DNA of 64,000 nt from contig VDCT01000284.1 of assembly GCA_009763385.1 (NCBI GenBank), forward strand, positions 248,001-312,000, written 5' to 3'. A program made the translations under genes and the position numbers. This stretch comes from Coix lacryma-jobi var. lacryma-jobi (lineage: Eukaryota; Streptophyta; Magnoliopsida; Poales; Poaceae). The notes below the pieces were generated by a model. That model saw nothing but the letters and a program-made list of their open reading frames with translations, was not told where the DNA came from and did not search any database. This document shows, one piece after another, positions 9,976-22,407 of this stretch. Positions within the stretch are counted from its first letter, which is position 1. Each line of letters starts with the position of its first letter.

Positions 9976-12900
9976 GTAAAACGATTGGAGGACATTTGGT
10001 TGGTGGATTCCGGTTGCTCGAGACACATGACCGGAAACGCCAAGTGGTTCTCCAGTCTTAGTCCTGTCACCGGAAAGGAGTTTATCACCTTCGGCGACAA
10101 TAGCAAAGGTAAAGTGTTGTCTCGTGGGTCGGTGCGAGTTAATGAGCACTTTGTGTTGCGCAATGTTGCTCTTGTTTCTAACTTGCATTTTAACCTTCTT
10201 TTTGTTTCGCAACTTTTCGATGATGACTATGAGATTCGTTTTAAACCAAATCTCAGTCGCATTTTGGATCCTCAGGGCAATCTTGTATGTTTGATTTCGC
10301 CCTTTGGGAAAGTCTTTCGTGCGAATTTCTCGGAGTCGTTTGGAGTTTCTCGTTGTCTTTTGGCTGGACCTTCCTCCTCTGATCTTTGGAAGTGGCATAG
10401 GAGACTAGGACATTTGAGCTTCGACTTGCTTGCAAGGCTTAGTTCACTTGCCTAATCCGAGGTTTGCCCAAGTTGTGCATGGAGAAGGATCTAGTTTGCC
10501 ATTCTTGTAGACATGGGAAGATGGTTGTCGCTCCCCACCATCCAATGACTCAGGTCATGACTAAGCGCCCTGGAGAGCTTTTGCACATGGACCTTGTTGG
10601 TCCAGCTCGGGTGAGCTCGGTTGGGGGGAAGTGGTATGTGCTTGTTGTTGTTGACGACTTTTCGAGATATTCGTGAGTTTTCTTTTTAGCTGAGAAAACT
10701 GAGACTTTCTCTTTTGCTCGCAATCTGATTTTGCGTCTTCAGAATGAGTTCCCTTTGAACTCAATGCGAGCTATTAGAAGTGATAATGGTTTCGAGTTCA
10801 AAAACTCGGATTTTGAGAAGTTTTGTAATTCTTGGGTTTAGAGCATAAGTTTTCTTCTCCCTACACACCGCCTCAGAATGGTGTTGTAGAAAGGAAGAAT
10901 CGGACCCTTGTAGAGATGGCCAGGACGATGCTCGATGAGCATAGGACTCCTAGGCGATATGGGCTGAAGCTATGAGCACTGCATGCTACATTTCCAATCA
11001 CATTTTCTCCGAGCTTTCTTGAAAAAGACTTCTTATGAGTTGCATTTTGGAAAATAGCCCAAAGTGAGTTATTTTAGAGTTTTCGGTTGCCATTGTTTTA
11101 TACTCAAAAGGGGCAACTTGGACAAGTTGAGTCTCGTTCTTCTGACGGTGTGTTTTTGGGTTATGGCACTCACACTCGAGCATATCGTGTACTTAACCTT
11201 GATACTAACCGAGTCATGGAGACATCCAATGTCACCTTCGACGAGACCATGGTTTGTCCTCCTTCTCGCTTTGAGCGTGCAGGTGATCATGAGGTCGGTG
11301 AACCTCTTTTTGATGATGAGGACGAGGATGCTGAAGGCATGGGTGACCCAGCATCACCTCGACCTGCTGTGCCGCAAGGAGCGGCTTCTACTATGACTCA
11401 CGGCCCCGATCCCTCTTCTTTGACTTGGGGGCCGTGGGATCCGCCACCCGAGCGGTACCTTTGTACCGGGGAGGCACCAGCCGAGGGGCACCATGCTGTT
11501 GAGGGGGAGGTCTCTTCAGCTCGGGAGGCGCCACGACACATTCAGCGCCAACACCCGCCTCAGTAGATGATCGACAGCATCGGTGAACGTGTCACTCGGT
11601 CTAGGTCACAACAAATCTCTCACTTTGCTCATTCTGCATTTGTTGCTGATTTTGAAACCCGAGATGTTGGACACTCGCTTTGACGGATCCAGATTGGGTC
11701 AATGCCATGCATGATGAGTTGGAGAATTTTGAGCGAAATCGGGTTTGGGTTTTGGTTCCACCTCCTCCAGACTGTAATCCTATTGGACAAAATGGGTTTT
11801 CAAAAACAAAGAAGGAGAGGATGGCCACATTGTGAGGAATAAAGCCAGACTTGTAGCCAAGGGGTATAGTCAGAAGGAGGGGATAGACTATGAGGAGGAG
11901 ACTTTTGCTCCTGTAGCTCGTTGGAGGCTATTAGGATACTCTTGGCTTTTGCTACATCCAAAGGGTTTAAATTTTTACAAATGGATGTCAAGAGGTCCTT
12001 CTTAAACGGCTACATAGAAGAAGTGTATGTTGAGCAACCCCCCGATTTGGAAAAATCCCAAGTTCCAAACCATGTTTTTAAACTTCACATAGCTTTGTAT
12101 GGGTTTTTGAAACAAGCCCCTAGAGCCTGGTATGATAGTTTGAAAACCTTTTTGCTTGCTAAGGGTTTTAAAATGGGATGTGTGGATAAAACGCTTTTTC
12201 TCCTCAAGCAAGGAAATGACACTCTCTTGGTCCAGATTTACGTGGATGATATCATTTTCGGTGTTCTTCTCACGCTTTGGTTGCCAAGTTTGCAGACACT
12301 ATGAGCAGGGAGTTTGAGATGAGCATGATGGGTGAGTTGACGTTTTTCCTTGGATTGCAAATCAAGCAATCTTGAGAGGGAACGTTTGTGCACCAGGGTA
12401 AGTATACCAAGGATATCCTGAAGAAATTCGATATGGGTGAGGCCAAGCCTCTTCCAACACCCATGTCGACCACGACGGCCCTGGATGCGGAAAAGGATGG
12501 AGAAGCTGTGGACTAGAAGGAGTACCGGAGTATGATCGGGTCGCTGCTGTACCTGACGGCGACACGCCCGGACATCCAGTTCGCGGTGTGTCTTTGCGCG
12601 CGATTTCAGTCATCGCCACACACCTCTCACCGTCAGGCGGTCAAGCGTATTATGAGGTACTTATGCTTCACTCCTAAGTTTGGGATTTGGTATTCCGCTT
12701 CCTCCACCCTCTCCCTTTGCGGTTATTCTGATGCCAATTTTGCTGGTTGCCGAATTGAGCGCAAGTCCACTTCTGGGACTTGTCAGTTTATTGGTTCTTC
12801 TCTTGTATCGTGGTCCTCTCGCAAGCAGTCTAGTGTCGCCCAGTCTACCATGGAGGCTGAGTATGTTGCTGCGGCTAGCTGCTGTTCCCAATTGCTTTGG

Positions 12901-13182
12901 ATGATGACCACTTTGCGTGATTTGGTCTGAGCTTTCTCGCGTTCCTTTGCTTTGTGACAGCATGAGTGCTATTAGTGTTGCTAAGAACCCCGTGCTGCAC
13001 TCTAAGACCAAACATATTGATGTGCGCTTTCATTTTCTGCGAGACCACTATGAGAAGGGTGATATCGACCTTCGCCATGTCGATACTCATCATCAGTTGG
13101 CAGATATTTTCACCAAACCTTTGACCAATCAACCTTTAATCGGTTGAGAGGTGAGTGAGCTTGGTGTGTGTTTCCCCTTTAG
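9976..13182 (+). pseudogene. pol: pol (protease-integrase-RT-RNase H), Sirevirus copy 1, degenerate
   Basis: The frame opens just after a TAG and reads into the aspartic protease motif DSGCS (near 10006). The integrase zinc-binding part follows (HRRLGH near 10400, CHSC near 10496), then the catalytic core, which is broken by a stop near 10675 and several indels. The RT region (about 11850-12300) has YVDDIIFG near 12240 but loses the frame at once. RNase H (about 12720-13100) keeps the TKHIDV block. The reading ends CFPF at 13182. Indels break it into at least seven pieces. The domain order (integrase before RT) identifies Copia. Confidence 0.88.
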
Positions 13183-14838
13183 ATGGGGGAAACATTTTGG
13201 TTCTTGTATCATAAACTAACTTTTTCCTTTTTGTTTTGTTTTCATCTTTTGGAGGTTAGTTTTTGCATTTCATCATGCATTTTTTACCCTTCTGAGCTTC
13301 ATTTATATAATCTTTAGAATGTGATTATGCTCTGTCTAGTATGCTCCGATGTTGTATGATGATGCTTGTAGCTTATGCTCTTCTGATCACTAATACATGT
13401 TGTGAGCTGAGCTATTTTTGAATTGTGAACCAGCTTAATAAACATAAAACTTGAAAATGTTCACCATTGAGATATGCAACTAGCATGTGTAGGATGTGTT
13501 GAATTCACTCGTGCTTTTCATATATGCTAGTTGCTATGACTCTAGTTCTGAGTCATTCACTTGCTTGGTATGTTCATATTCTGTTTAAAATTTGAACCAA
13601 GTTTAGTGAATTGAAAAGATCAAGATGGGACTGCTTGTCAACACATCATGGTATTGAGACTGTTTCTCATTGCACTTTGAGTTAAACTTGAGCCGTGTAG
13701 TGTATGACCGAAACCGACGCTTTAAGCTTCTGATGCATATGCATAGGCTTAGCCCGGTTGAAAAGTAGGCAATGACAAGCATTCAACTCTCGCAGTCACA
13801 TGTTGAGTTTTAAACTTGTGTAATTTCACCGCTGCAACTCCGATTAAAATTTGAAAATCACAAGTGTATGCTTCATTCTATAGCATGATGATTGAACTTT
13901 GCTAGGGGTAGTTCACCTTGTATACATGCTTGGCACTTGTTTGACTTCCTGTCTATACATGTTCATTGCTATTTCTGTGGTGAATAATCTTTTCTGAATG
14001 GCTAAAACTGCTCACTTTGCTCTCATGTTCATATTTCATATTTGGTGATCAGTTTGAGCCTTTGCTAGCTTATTATGGATGTTGTTGAGTCATCGGATCA
14101 GAACTGTGTAGAGCATCTTTGCTTTCTCTTGACTATATTCCTGAAGCTGCTAACTTGCATTTGTACTCATATGCATCTTGAAGGGGGAGATATTCTGTCA
14201 AGGGGAGAGAAACTTGATTGATTGTGCATTTTTGTTTGATGGTGCATTCTCAACTAAGGGGGAGAAAGTATTGACAAATCATGTGCTCTCTGTGTTCAAC
14301 TAAGGGGGAGAAAATATTTTCAAATCTTTGCTTTCTGAGTTGAACTAAAGGGGAGATTTCTGGTTTGTGTGCACTATTGAGGGGAGGAGGGGAGTTTGCT
14401 CGCTGCTGAGTTTTCGAGCTGGTAACAGTTGGTTCGGAGCATTTTTGGTAGCTAGTTGTGTTGAGCCTTTGCCTCCTTCTTGAGGGACTAGCTTTCTTCA
14501 GTTGGTATTGAGCTTCCTCGCTAGCGGTGGTTGAGCCCGTTCTGCCTCTTCTTGAGGCTAGCTCTGTTTGCTTGAATTTCAGTTGATCCTTCAATTGGTA
14601 TCAAGCTTTCTTTCTAGCGGTGTTGAGCCTGTTCTACCTCTTCTGGGGGCTAGCTTTGCTTTGCTTGGTTGCGTCGAGCCGTTGCCCATGTCTTTGGGAA
14701 CCAAGTTGTTTTGATCTTTCCACTGACCTTCTTCGGCTGTGTTATGCTTTTGGGTCCATTTGGTCGAGTTCTCTCTCCTTCTTCCTCCCTTCCTCTATTC
14801 CATTATGATTTGTGTTGGTAGTTGACAATGCACTCATC
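13183..14838 (+). other. 3' spacer between pol and PPT with repeated PPT-like motifs
   Basis: No credible ORF. In some Sireviruses this position holds an env-like gene; here none is seen. The homologous spacers of copies 2 and 3 align along their length. AAGGGGGAGA or near copies occur at 14181, 14256, 14302 and 14347, before the true PPT. The last 250 bp are T-rich, with TTCAATTGGTATCAAGC at about 14590 resembling the LTR/PBS junction. Confidence 0.75.
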
Positions 14839-14849
14839 AAGGGGGAGAT
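14839..14849 (+). other. Polypurine tract, copy 1
   Basis: AAGGGGGAGAT directly precedes the TGCGGATACATGG start of the 3' LTR. Confidence 0.9.
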
Positions 14850-16787
14850 TGCGGATACATGGGTGTATGCCGAGTCTCTGAGTGATGAGTGATTGTCAAC
14901 TAGGATAATGCGCATGTTCTTTGACTTGTGTTGTGCAGGTGTCGAGCACGGATACAGTGATCGAAGGCAAGGTGAAGGTCAAGTAGAGACGAGCCATGCC
15001 GATGGACCGAGAGTGGCGAAGGGCAGACGTGAGGCTTGGACTGAGGGACCGGTGGCCTGAGGATCAGCTGTGGTGGCTGACAGCCTGGGACAGCGACAAG
15101 CGAAGACTTGCGGGCACAGTGTTGCTTGGGTCGAGGACCTGGGGACACGTGTCGGTGGACAGGGTGCACGGGCGGTGTATCCTCTCTACGGCTCGGTTTG
15201 GTGGTTGAGCCACAGAAAAACCACCGAGTGGACGGTTTCCAGGTTTGGGCCTCAAAACCTGGGCGCTGATGGTTTCCAAGTTTGGGCCACAAAACTCGGG
15301 CTGAGGACGGTTTATAGGTTTGGGCCTCAAAACCTGGGCGCTACGGGTTTCTGAGTTTGGGCCACAAAACTTAGGCGATGGCGGCTGGTTTCCCGGTTTG
15401 GGCCTCAAAACCGGGGGTTGGTCGTGAAGGCTAGTTTCCCGGTTTGGGCCACAAAAACCGGGGCGAAGTCCGGGAAAAGGACAAGCAGAGCTGGTGGCGG
15501 CACGTGACGGCAATCGGTGAGGTTGCATCGAGGCAACGCTACCAGTTGTGCGGGCGTGCCGTCGGATCACCACCTACCACGAGTTGGTCCAGAATAACCC
15601 TAGGGTTTAGCTGGTTCGCTCTGTAATTAGTTAGGGGTAGAGTGGGAATTAGAATTAGGATAAGTAGAGGGAGACACCCACCTCCCATAATATCTCAGTC
15701 ATTTGCTCTTTTGCTTCTAGGGTTTCCTGCTCTCCCTGTTCCCTGCTGTAGCGAACTGAGATCCACAGAGAAGAGAACCATACCTCTGTGCCCGTGAGAT
15801 TTTGAGGAAGTGAGACCGTAATCTCACTGTTGTAGCGTGTGGTAGCCACACGGTTGCAAATTCATGGTTGTGATTCGCGTTTTGTTCGTGTTCTTTGTGG
15901 GTTGCTTTTCTCCACGTTTTTCCCGTTGATCGATCTGTCTACTCAGTGCGTCTTTTGCAAATCCATTTGAACTGAGTTGTTCTAGATCGTGAGGCACTTC
16001 TTTCCACCGAAGGAAATCATCTCTAACCTCACGAGCTAGTAGACCGGTCGATTTTTGATTTGGATCGAGTTTGCTCCTTTTGTCCCGAATTCTTCCAATT
16101 CACCGATTTGGAGTTAGGTACGAGCCATGATCTCTTTGGGATAGCTCACTAACCTCCTAGGAACTCCTCATACCAAGTCTGAGCCTTAGTGCTTTTGATT
16201 CGGAGGAGATCGGGTTGAATTCGCGGAAGAACAGTTCTGTATCGGGACCATCGGACACTCTGTTCTTGAGCATCAGACGCTGAGTTCTTTCCATCGGAGC
16301 ATCTGTTGCCACGTGTCATCTGACAGTGCTTTTAAAGGAGCATCGGACGCTGACCATCGGAGCGTCCGTTGCCATCGGACGCGCCGGGGGTCAAGCATCG
16401 GACGCTAGGGTTTCACTGTAGCAGCGTCCGATGCCTGTCCAGTAAGATTCCAGAGAGTTCCTGTTTGCATCGGACGCTTCCGGTGTCAGGGCATCGGACG
16501 CTGGTCAGCATCCGATGCAGCCATTTCTGCACTAATTCGTCCGCGGTTCGTTCGTCCGTTGTCAGTTTTGTTTTCCAGCTTTTGCGTTGGGTTTCTAGAG
16601 TTGTGTAGTGTCTCGTTGTGCTTCTTGGAAGCATCCACCCTACATCTAGGGTCGTGGACACTCGCAAGCTCTAGGTTTGCTCTTGGGGTAATTCTCGGGA
16701 CACTGGCAACAAGTTTCTGAAAAGAAATTTTGAAGCTCCCATTCACCCCCCCTCTGGTCGCTTTCTGGTAGCACTTTTAGTCCTTCA
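14850..16787 (+). repeat. 3' LTR of copy 1 (about 1.94 kb)
   Basis: It starts TGCGGATACATGGG and ends GTCCTTCA. From about 15236 to 15460 it has alternating dyads of the type CCAGGTTTGGGCCTCAAAACCTGG, in which AGGTTT pairs with AAACCT around GGGCCTC. The CATCGGACGC cluster follows at about 16245-16522. It joins the tandem array directly. Confidence 0.92.
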
Positions 16788-17801
16788 GTTTCAAAAATCG
16801 TACCCGAACCACCCAACCACCCTTCCCTCTGGGGGGATGTATAATTCACAGGACGGGAGTGCATAGAACCCACCACACCATTGTCCGCTAGGGGGGGTTG
16901 TTTTGAAAATCGTGACGGACCTACCCAACCACCCTTCCCTCTGGGGGGATGTATAATTCACAGCAAGGGAGTGCATAGAACCCACCACACCATTGTCAGC
17001 TAGGGGGCGTTGTTTCGAAAAATGTGACGGAACCACCCAACCAACCTTCCCTCTGGGGGGATGTATAATTCGCAGGACTGGAGTGCATAGAACACACCAC
17101 ACCATTGTCCGCTAGGGGGGGCTGTTTCGAAAATCGTGATGGACCCACCTAACCACCCTTCCCTCTGGGGAATGTATAATTCGTAGGACTGGAGTGCATA
17201 GAACCTACCGCACCATTGTCCGCTAGGGGGGGGTGTGTTTTGAAAATCATGACGGACCCACCCAACCATCCTTCGCTCTGGGGGTTTGTATAATTCACAG
17301 GACTGGAGTGCATAGAACCCACCACACCATTGTCCGCCAGAGGGGGGGGTTGATTCGAAAAACGTGACGGACCCACCCAACCACCCTTCCCTCTGGGGCG
17401 ATGTATAATTCGCAGGACTGGAGTGCATAGAACCCACCACACTATTGTCCGCTGGGGGGGTTGTTTCGAAAATCATGACGGACCCAACCAACCACCCTTC
17501 CCTTTGTGGGGATGTATAATTCGCAGAACGGGAGTGCATAGAACCCACCACACCATTGTCAGCTGGGGGGGGGGGGGGGGTTGTTTTGAAAAACGTAGCG
17601 GAACCACCCAACCACCCTTCCCTCAGGGGGGATGTATAATTCGCAGGATTGGAGTGCATAGAACCCACCACACCATTGTCCGCTGAGGGGATGTTTCGAA
17701 AATCATGACATACCCACCCAACCACCCTTCCCTCTGGGGGGATGTATAATTCGCAGGACTGGAGTGCATAAAACCCACCACACCATTGTCCGCTATGGGG
17801 G
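16788..17801. repeat. Tandem array, left block (9 monomers of about 112 bp)
   Basis: The anchor GTGCATAGAACC recurs with its GCATAG at 16861, 16973, 17085, 17196, 17310, 17425, 17536, 17656 and 17766 (steps 110-120). Each monomer has a G5-G7 run after CTCT, a second G run after CGCTA, and a C-run stretch CCCACCCAACCACCC. One G run reaches 16 bases (17565-17580). Lengths vary mostly in the G runs. Long open frames on the minus strand come only from the absence of stops in the repeat. The left end is cut by Sirevirus copy 1 and the right end by a solo LTR. Confidence 0.95.
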
Positions 17802-19594
17802 TGTTAATGGTCCTTAAACACCAGTTTTACCATCAAAATTTTACCCTAAAATTCACCAAAAAGGCATGAAATGTAGTCAAATAGGTTTCAAACTAACCGA
17901 ATTCCACATGTACATAGATTTTGATTTGAATGCAGGATTTGAACCAAATTTGGATATTTGAACCACCAAAGGCCAAGCCCACTCAGCAGGGCCCAATTGG
18001 GCCTCAGGGGGGTTGGCGCCCACCACCCCTAGGTGGCGCCCGCCACTTGAGTTGGCCCAAATCCACTCCCTGCCACGTCACCGATCCGTGTGACCTCCCC
18101 AAGGCCAATTCCTGGCTTGGTCACTAGGTCGGTTGAATCGGACGGCTCGGGAGGCGGGTGATGCGGATCGTGCCCTGGATTGGACAAGAGGCGGTTAGGG
18201 TTTGAGCCACCGACCAAACCACCGCCTTGGAGGACCCCCTGAATGCCCTCGGTTGAATGGCGGTTCAATCGGACGGTTAGGGGTGGCGGCCGCCACCTAG
18301 GGCTGGCGCCCGCCACCTGACTTAGCCCTAGGTCAGCTGCCTCCCCCCTATAAGTACCCCCTCACTCCACAAGGCTATATATACCCCCCTGGAGGCGTCA
18401 CTTCATTTCAAGCAAGGAAGGAAAGGAAGCAAAGAAAGCAAGGCTAATAGCTTAGGATTTAGCCAAGCTTAGGCAAGTAGGTAGCTAGTAGAGCAAGGCA
18501 TCCTTGCCTCATTGCCCTCGCGGAAGCGCTGCTCAAGGCTTAGCTCAAGAGTAGAGGCGTGCGAGTAATCGGTCCTGGAGTTGGCAAGAGTCTTCCTTCA
18601 TCTCTGGTTCAGGTTTTGCTCTTGTTACTCAAGCACTTTACTATATTCTAGTTCATCATTTCAAGTATATATTCACTTTATATTTCTTTACCCATTAGAG
18701 TAGTATACTTGATTGATTGCTAGTACCTAGCTATCCTACAGTTCAATTCACTTAGCCATAGTAGTTAATCTCTAGTGTGCTTAGTGTTTGATCTTTGCCA
18801 ATAGGTTGCTTAGTTAGTTTAGTGTTTATCTTATTAAGTCAAGTATTTGCTCTGACGTCCGCAAGGGTGTCTCTATTCAAAGCTAGGGTAGAGATAGTTA
18901 GAATATAATTACGCGTGGTGCTTAGTTATAGACTTACCTTCAGATATGGCTAGACCCCCGGATAGCTGTGGTAGCAAGCAGGTGGTGACAGCCCTGTGCG
19001 CCTTGAATTCCACCATGTAGTTGGCCCAGTTTAACAGTAAGGCTCGTTGTGCTAGCGTTCAACCTAAAGCAGTGGTAAAGGCTGGTACGCCTCGGTACTT
19101 GATAAGATAGGAATAAAACTATATTAACTTGGTTGCTTTATTGACATTTGCCTATCTTGCTTTGTAGTTATCTAGGAGTAGTTATTAGTTAGTTATATTA
19201 GTTATCCTTAGTTATCTTATTCCCCTTATCTACCTGTCTATCCACCTTACCTTAACCATTCATTTCATCCTTACCTATCCACTCATAAACTCTTTCTAGC
19301 CTTTCATCTCCTCTCCTCTTCTCTCCTTTCCCCTTTCTTATTCTTCGACTCTCATTCCCTCCTTGACTCGACTCATACACGACCCTAGCCTTCCTTTGGG
19401 ATCAAATAAATCGACACCTGGTACTCCCAGGGAAGTGCTACTACGATAGTTCTGTGCGCTTGCAGAATCTCCTCCTGGTAGATTGCATTCTCGCTAGTTA
19501 GCTCCTACTAGTGTCGGGACTAACAACCCCACTTGGCATTAGTAGATAGCTACTTTAGCTACCCTATCCTAGGTGTAGTTAAGAACTACCAACA
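17802..19594 (+). mobile_element. Solo LTR, Athila/Tat-like family, TSD GGGGG
   Basis: It starts TGTTAATGGTCC and ends AACTACCAACA. It is flanked by GGGGG at 17797-17801 and 19595-19599 and array sequence continues on both sides, so it is an insertion into a G run of a monomer. No internal sequence is present, hence a solo LTR (1793 bp). The same family occurs at 22408 (fragment) and 46282. It contains GGTGGCGCCCGCCAC-type palindromes near 18012-18040 and 18290-18320, and a TATA box. The G5 duplication is low in complexity, so the TSD is weaker evidence than the array's continuity. Confidence 0.85.
18376..18383 (+). promoter_or_regulatory. TATA box of the solo LTR
   Basis: TATATATA followed by a C-rich stretch and CACTTCATTTC. 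The same position in the sister LTR at 46282 reads TATAAATA. Confidence 0.55.
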
Positions 19595-22407
19595 GGGGGT
19601 TGTTTCGAAAAACGTGGCGGAACCACCCAACCACCATTCCCTTTGAGGGGGTTACTTTGTCCGCTGGGGGGTTTGTTTCAAAAATCGTACCCGAACCACC
19701 CACTGCACCATTGTATAATTCGCAGGACGGGAGTGCATAGAACCCACCACACTATTCTTCGTTGGGGGGTTTGTTTCGAAAATCGTACCCAAACCACCCA
19801 ACCACCCTTCCCTCTAGGGGATGTACAATTCACAGGATGGGAGTGCAAAGAACCCACCACACCATTGTCCGCTAGGGGGTGTTGTTTCAAAAATCGTGAC
19901 AGACCTACCCAACCACCCTTCCCTCTGGGGGGATGTATAATTCGCAGCAAGGGAGTGCATAGAACCCACCATACCATTGTCAGCTAGGGGGGTTGTTTCG
20001 AAAAACGTGACGGAACCACCCAACCAACCTTCCCTCTGGGGGGATGTATAATTCGCAGGACGGGACTGCATAGAACCCACCACACCATTCTCCGCTGGGG
20101 GGTTTGTTTTGAAAATTGTGCCCGAACCACCCAACCACCCTTCCCTCTGGGGGGGATGTATAATTCGCAAGACGGGAGTGCATAGAACCCACCATTCTCC
20201 ATTGGGGGGTTTGTTTAAAAAATCATACCCGAACCACCCAACCACCCTCCCTTGGGGGGGGATGTATAATTCGCAGGACAGAGGGAGTGCATAGAACCCA
20301 CCACACCATTGTCCGCTAGGGGGGGTTGTTTTGAAAATCATGACGGACCTACCCAACCACCCTTCCCTCTGGGGGGTGTATAATTCACAGCAAGGGAGTG
20401 CATAGAACCCACCACACCATTGTCAGCTAGGGGGGCGTTGCTTCGAAAAACATGACGGAACCACCCAACCAACCTTCCCTCTGGGGGGATGTATAATTCG
20501 CAGGACTGGAGTGCATAGAACCCACCACACCATTGTCTGCTAGGGGGGGTTGTTTCGAAAATCATGATGGACCCACCCAACCACCCTTCCCTCTGGGGAA
20601 TGTATAATTCGTAGGACTGGAGTGCATAGAACCCACCGCACCATTGTCTGCTAGGGGGGGGGGGTTGTTTCGAAAATCATGATGGACCCACCGAACCATC
20701 GTTCGCTTTGGGGGGATGTATAATTCGCAGGATTGGAGTGCATAGAACCCACCACACCATTGTCCGCTGGAGGGGGGGTTGTTTCGAAAAACGTGATGGA
20801 CCCACCCAACCACCCTTCCCTCTGGGGCGATGTATAATTCGCAGGACTGGAGTGCATAGAACCCACCACAACATTGTCCGCTGGGGGGGTTATTTCGAAA
20901 ATCATAATGACCCACCCAACCACCCTTCCCTTTGGGGGGATGTATAATTCGCAGAACGAGAGTGCATAGAACCCACCACACCATTGTTAGCTGGGGGGGG
21001 CGTTGTTTCAAAAAACGTAGCGGAACCACCCAACCACCCTTCCCTCTGGGGGATGTATAATTCGCAGGACTGGAGTGCATAGAACCCACCACACCATTGT
21101 CCGCTGGGGGGGGTTGTTTCAAAAATCATGACAGACCCACCCAACCACCCTTCCCTCTTAGGGGGATGTATAATTCTCAGGACTGGAGTGCATAGAACCC
21201 ACCACACCATTGTCCGCTATGGGGGGTTGTTTCGAAAAACGTGGTGGAACCACCCAACCACCATTCCCTCTGAGGGGGTTACTTTGTTCGCGGGGGGGTC
21301 TGTTTCAAAAATCGTAGCCGAAGCACCCACCGCACCATTGTATAATTCGCAGGACGGGAGTGCATAGAACCCACCACACTATTCTTCGTTGGGGGGTTTG
21401 TTTCGAAAATTGAACGAACGAACCACCAACCACCCTTCCCTCTGGGGGGATGTACAATTCGTAGGATGGGAGTGCATAGAACCCACCACCACACCTGTTC
21501 CGCTAGGGGGGGTTGTTTCGAAAATCATGACGGACCTACCCAACCACCCTTCCCTCTGAGGGGGATGTAAAATTTGCAAAAAGGGAGTGCATAGAACCCA
21601 CCATACCATTGTCAGCTAGGGGGGTTGTTTCGAAAAACGTGACGGAACCACCCAACCAACCTTCCATCTGGGGGGATGTATAATTCGTAGGACTGGAGTG
21701 CATAGAACCCACCACACCATTGTCCGCTATAGGGGGTGTTTCGAAAATCATGACGGACCCACCCAACCACCCTTCCCTCTTGGGGGGATGTATAATTCGC
21801 AGGACTGGAGTGCATAGAACCCACTGCACCATTGTCCGCTAGGGGGTTGTTTCAAAAATCATGACGGACCCGCCCAACCATCCTTCCCTCTAGGGGGGAT
21901 GTATAATTCGCAGGACTGGAATGCATAGAACCCACCACACCATTGTCCGCTAGGGGGTTGTTTCGAAAAACGTGATGGACCGACCAAACCACCATTCCCT
22001 CTGGGGGATGTATAATTCGCAGAACTGGAGTGCATAGAACCCACCACACCATTGTCAGCTAGGGGGGTTGTTTCGAAAAATGTGGCAGAACCACCCAACC
22101 ACCCTTCCCTCTGGGGGGATGTAAAATTCGCAGCAAGGGAGTGCATGGAACCCACCACACCATTGTCAGCTAGGGGGGGTTGTTTTGAAAAACGTGACGG
22201 AAGCACCCAACCAACCTTCCCTCTGGGGGGATGTATAATTCGCAGGACGGGAGTGCATAGAACCCACCACACCATTGTCAGCTAAGGGGGGTTGTTTCAA
22301 AAAATGTGACGGAACCACCCAACCAACCTTCCCTCTGGGGGATGTATAATTCGCAGGACGGAGAGCCCACACCACACCACACCAGTCCGCTATGGGGGTG
22401 GGGGGTT
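19595..22407. repeat. Tandem array, right block (about 24 monomers, higher-order structure)
   Basis: Anchors lie at 19735, 19845, 19957, 20068, 20180, 20289, 20400, 20513, 20624, 20740, 20854, 20964, 21077, 21190, 21362, 21474, 21589, 21700, 21812, 21923, 22032, 22143 and 22255, with a decayed one near 22367. A variant composite monomer with GGGTTACTTTGT occurs at 19650 and 21280, about 1.63 kb apart, with matching neighbours. The nine monomers of the left block match 20289-21190 one for one. The block ends in GGGGGTGGGGGG next to the start of an LTR. Confidence 0.93.

Larger units (their letters stand above)
5913..16787 (+). mobile_element. Sirevirus-type Copia retrotransposon, copy 1 (degenerate)
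   Basis: The order is truncated 5' LTR (5913-7316), iMet-like PBS, gag, pol, long 3' spacer with repeated PPT-like motifs, PPT, and 3' LTR (14850-16787). The start of the 5' LTR lies left of the window, beyond the inserted minus-strand element. The right flank is the tandem array, so this copy inserted into that array; its right-hand TSD should be GTTTC (16788-16792). Coding regions carry many indels and stops, the most of the three copies. The Copia domain order, the long Gag and the repeated PPTs point to the Sirevirus lineage. Confidence 0.9.

Noticed and set aside
17000..17725. Open minus-strand frame of 241 codons over the tandem array, and similar frames at 20562-21122 and 19814-20356
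   Set aside because: The 112-bp monomer lacks stops in several frames, so open frames arise from the repeat. Residue patterns simply repeat the monomer and shift frame where G runs change length.
17797..19599. 17802-19594 as an internal part of the tandem array's own unit
   Set aside because: The homologous monomer at about 21205-21230 lacks it, and the same LTR occurs elsewhere at 46282 with a different TSD.
16788..22407. Array considered as CRISPR
   Set aside because: The repeats are contiguous 112-bp units with no unique spacers, in a plant retrotransposon context.
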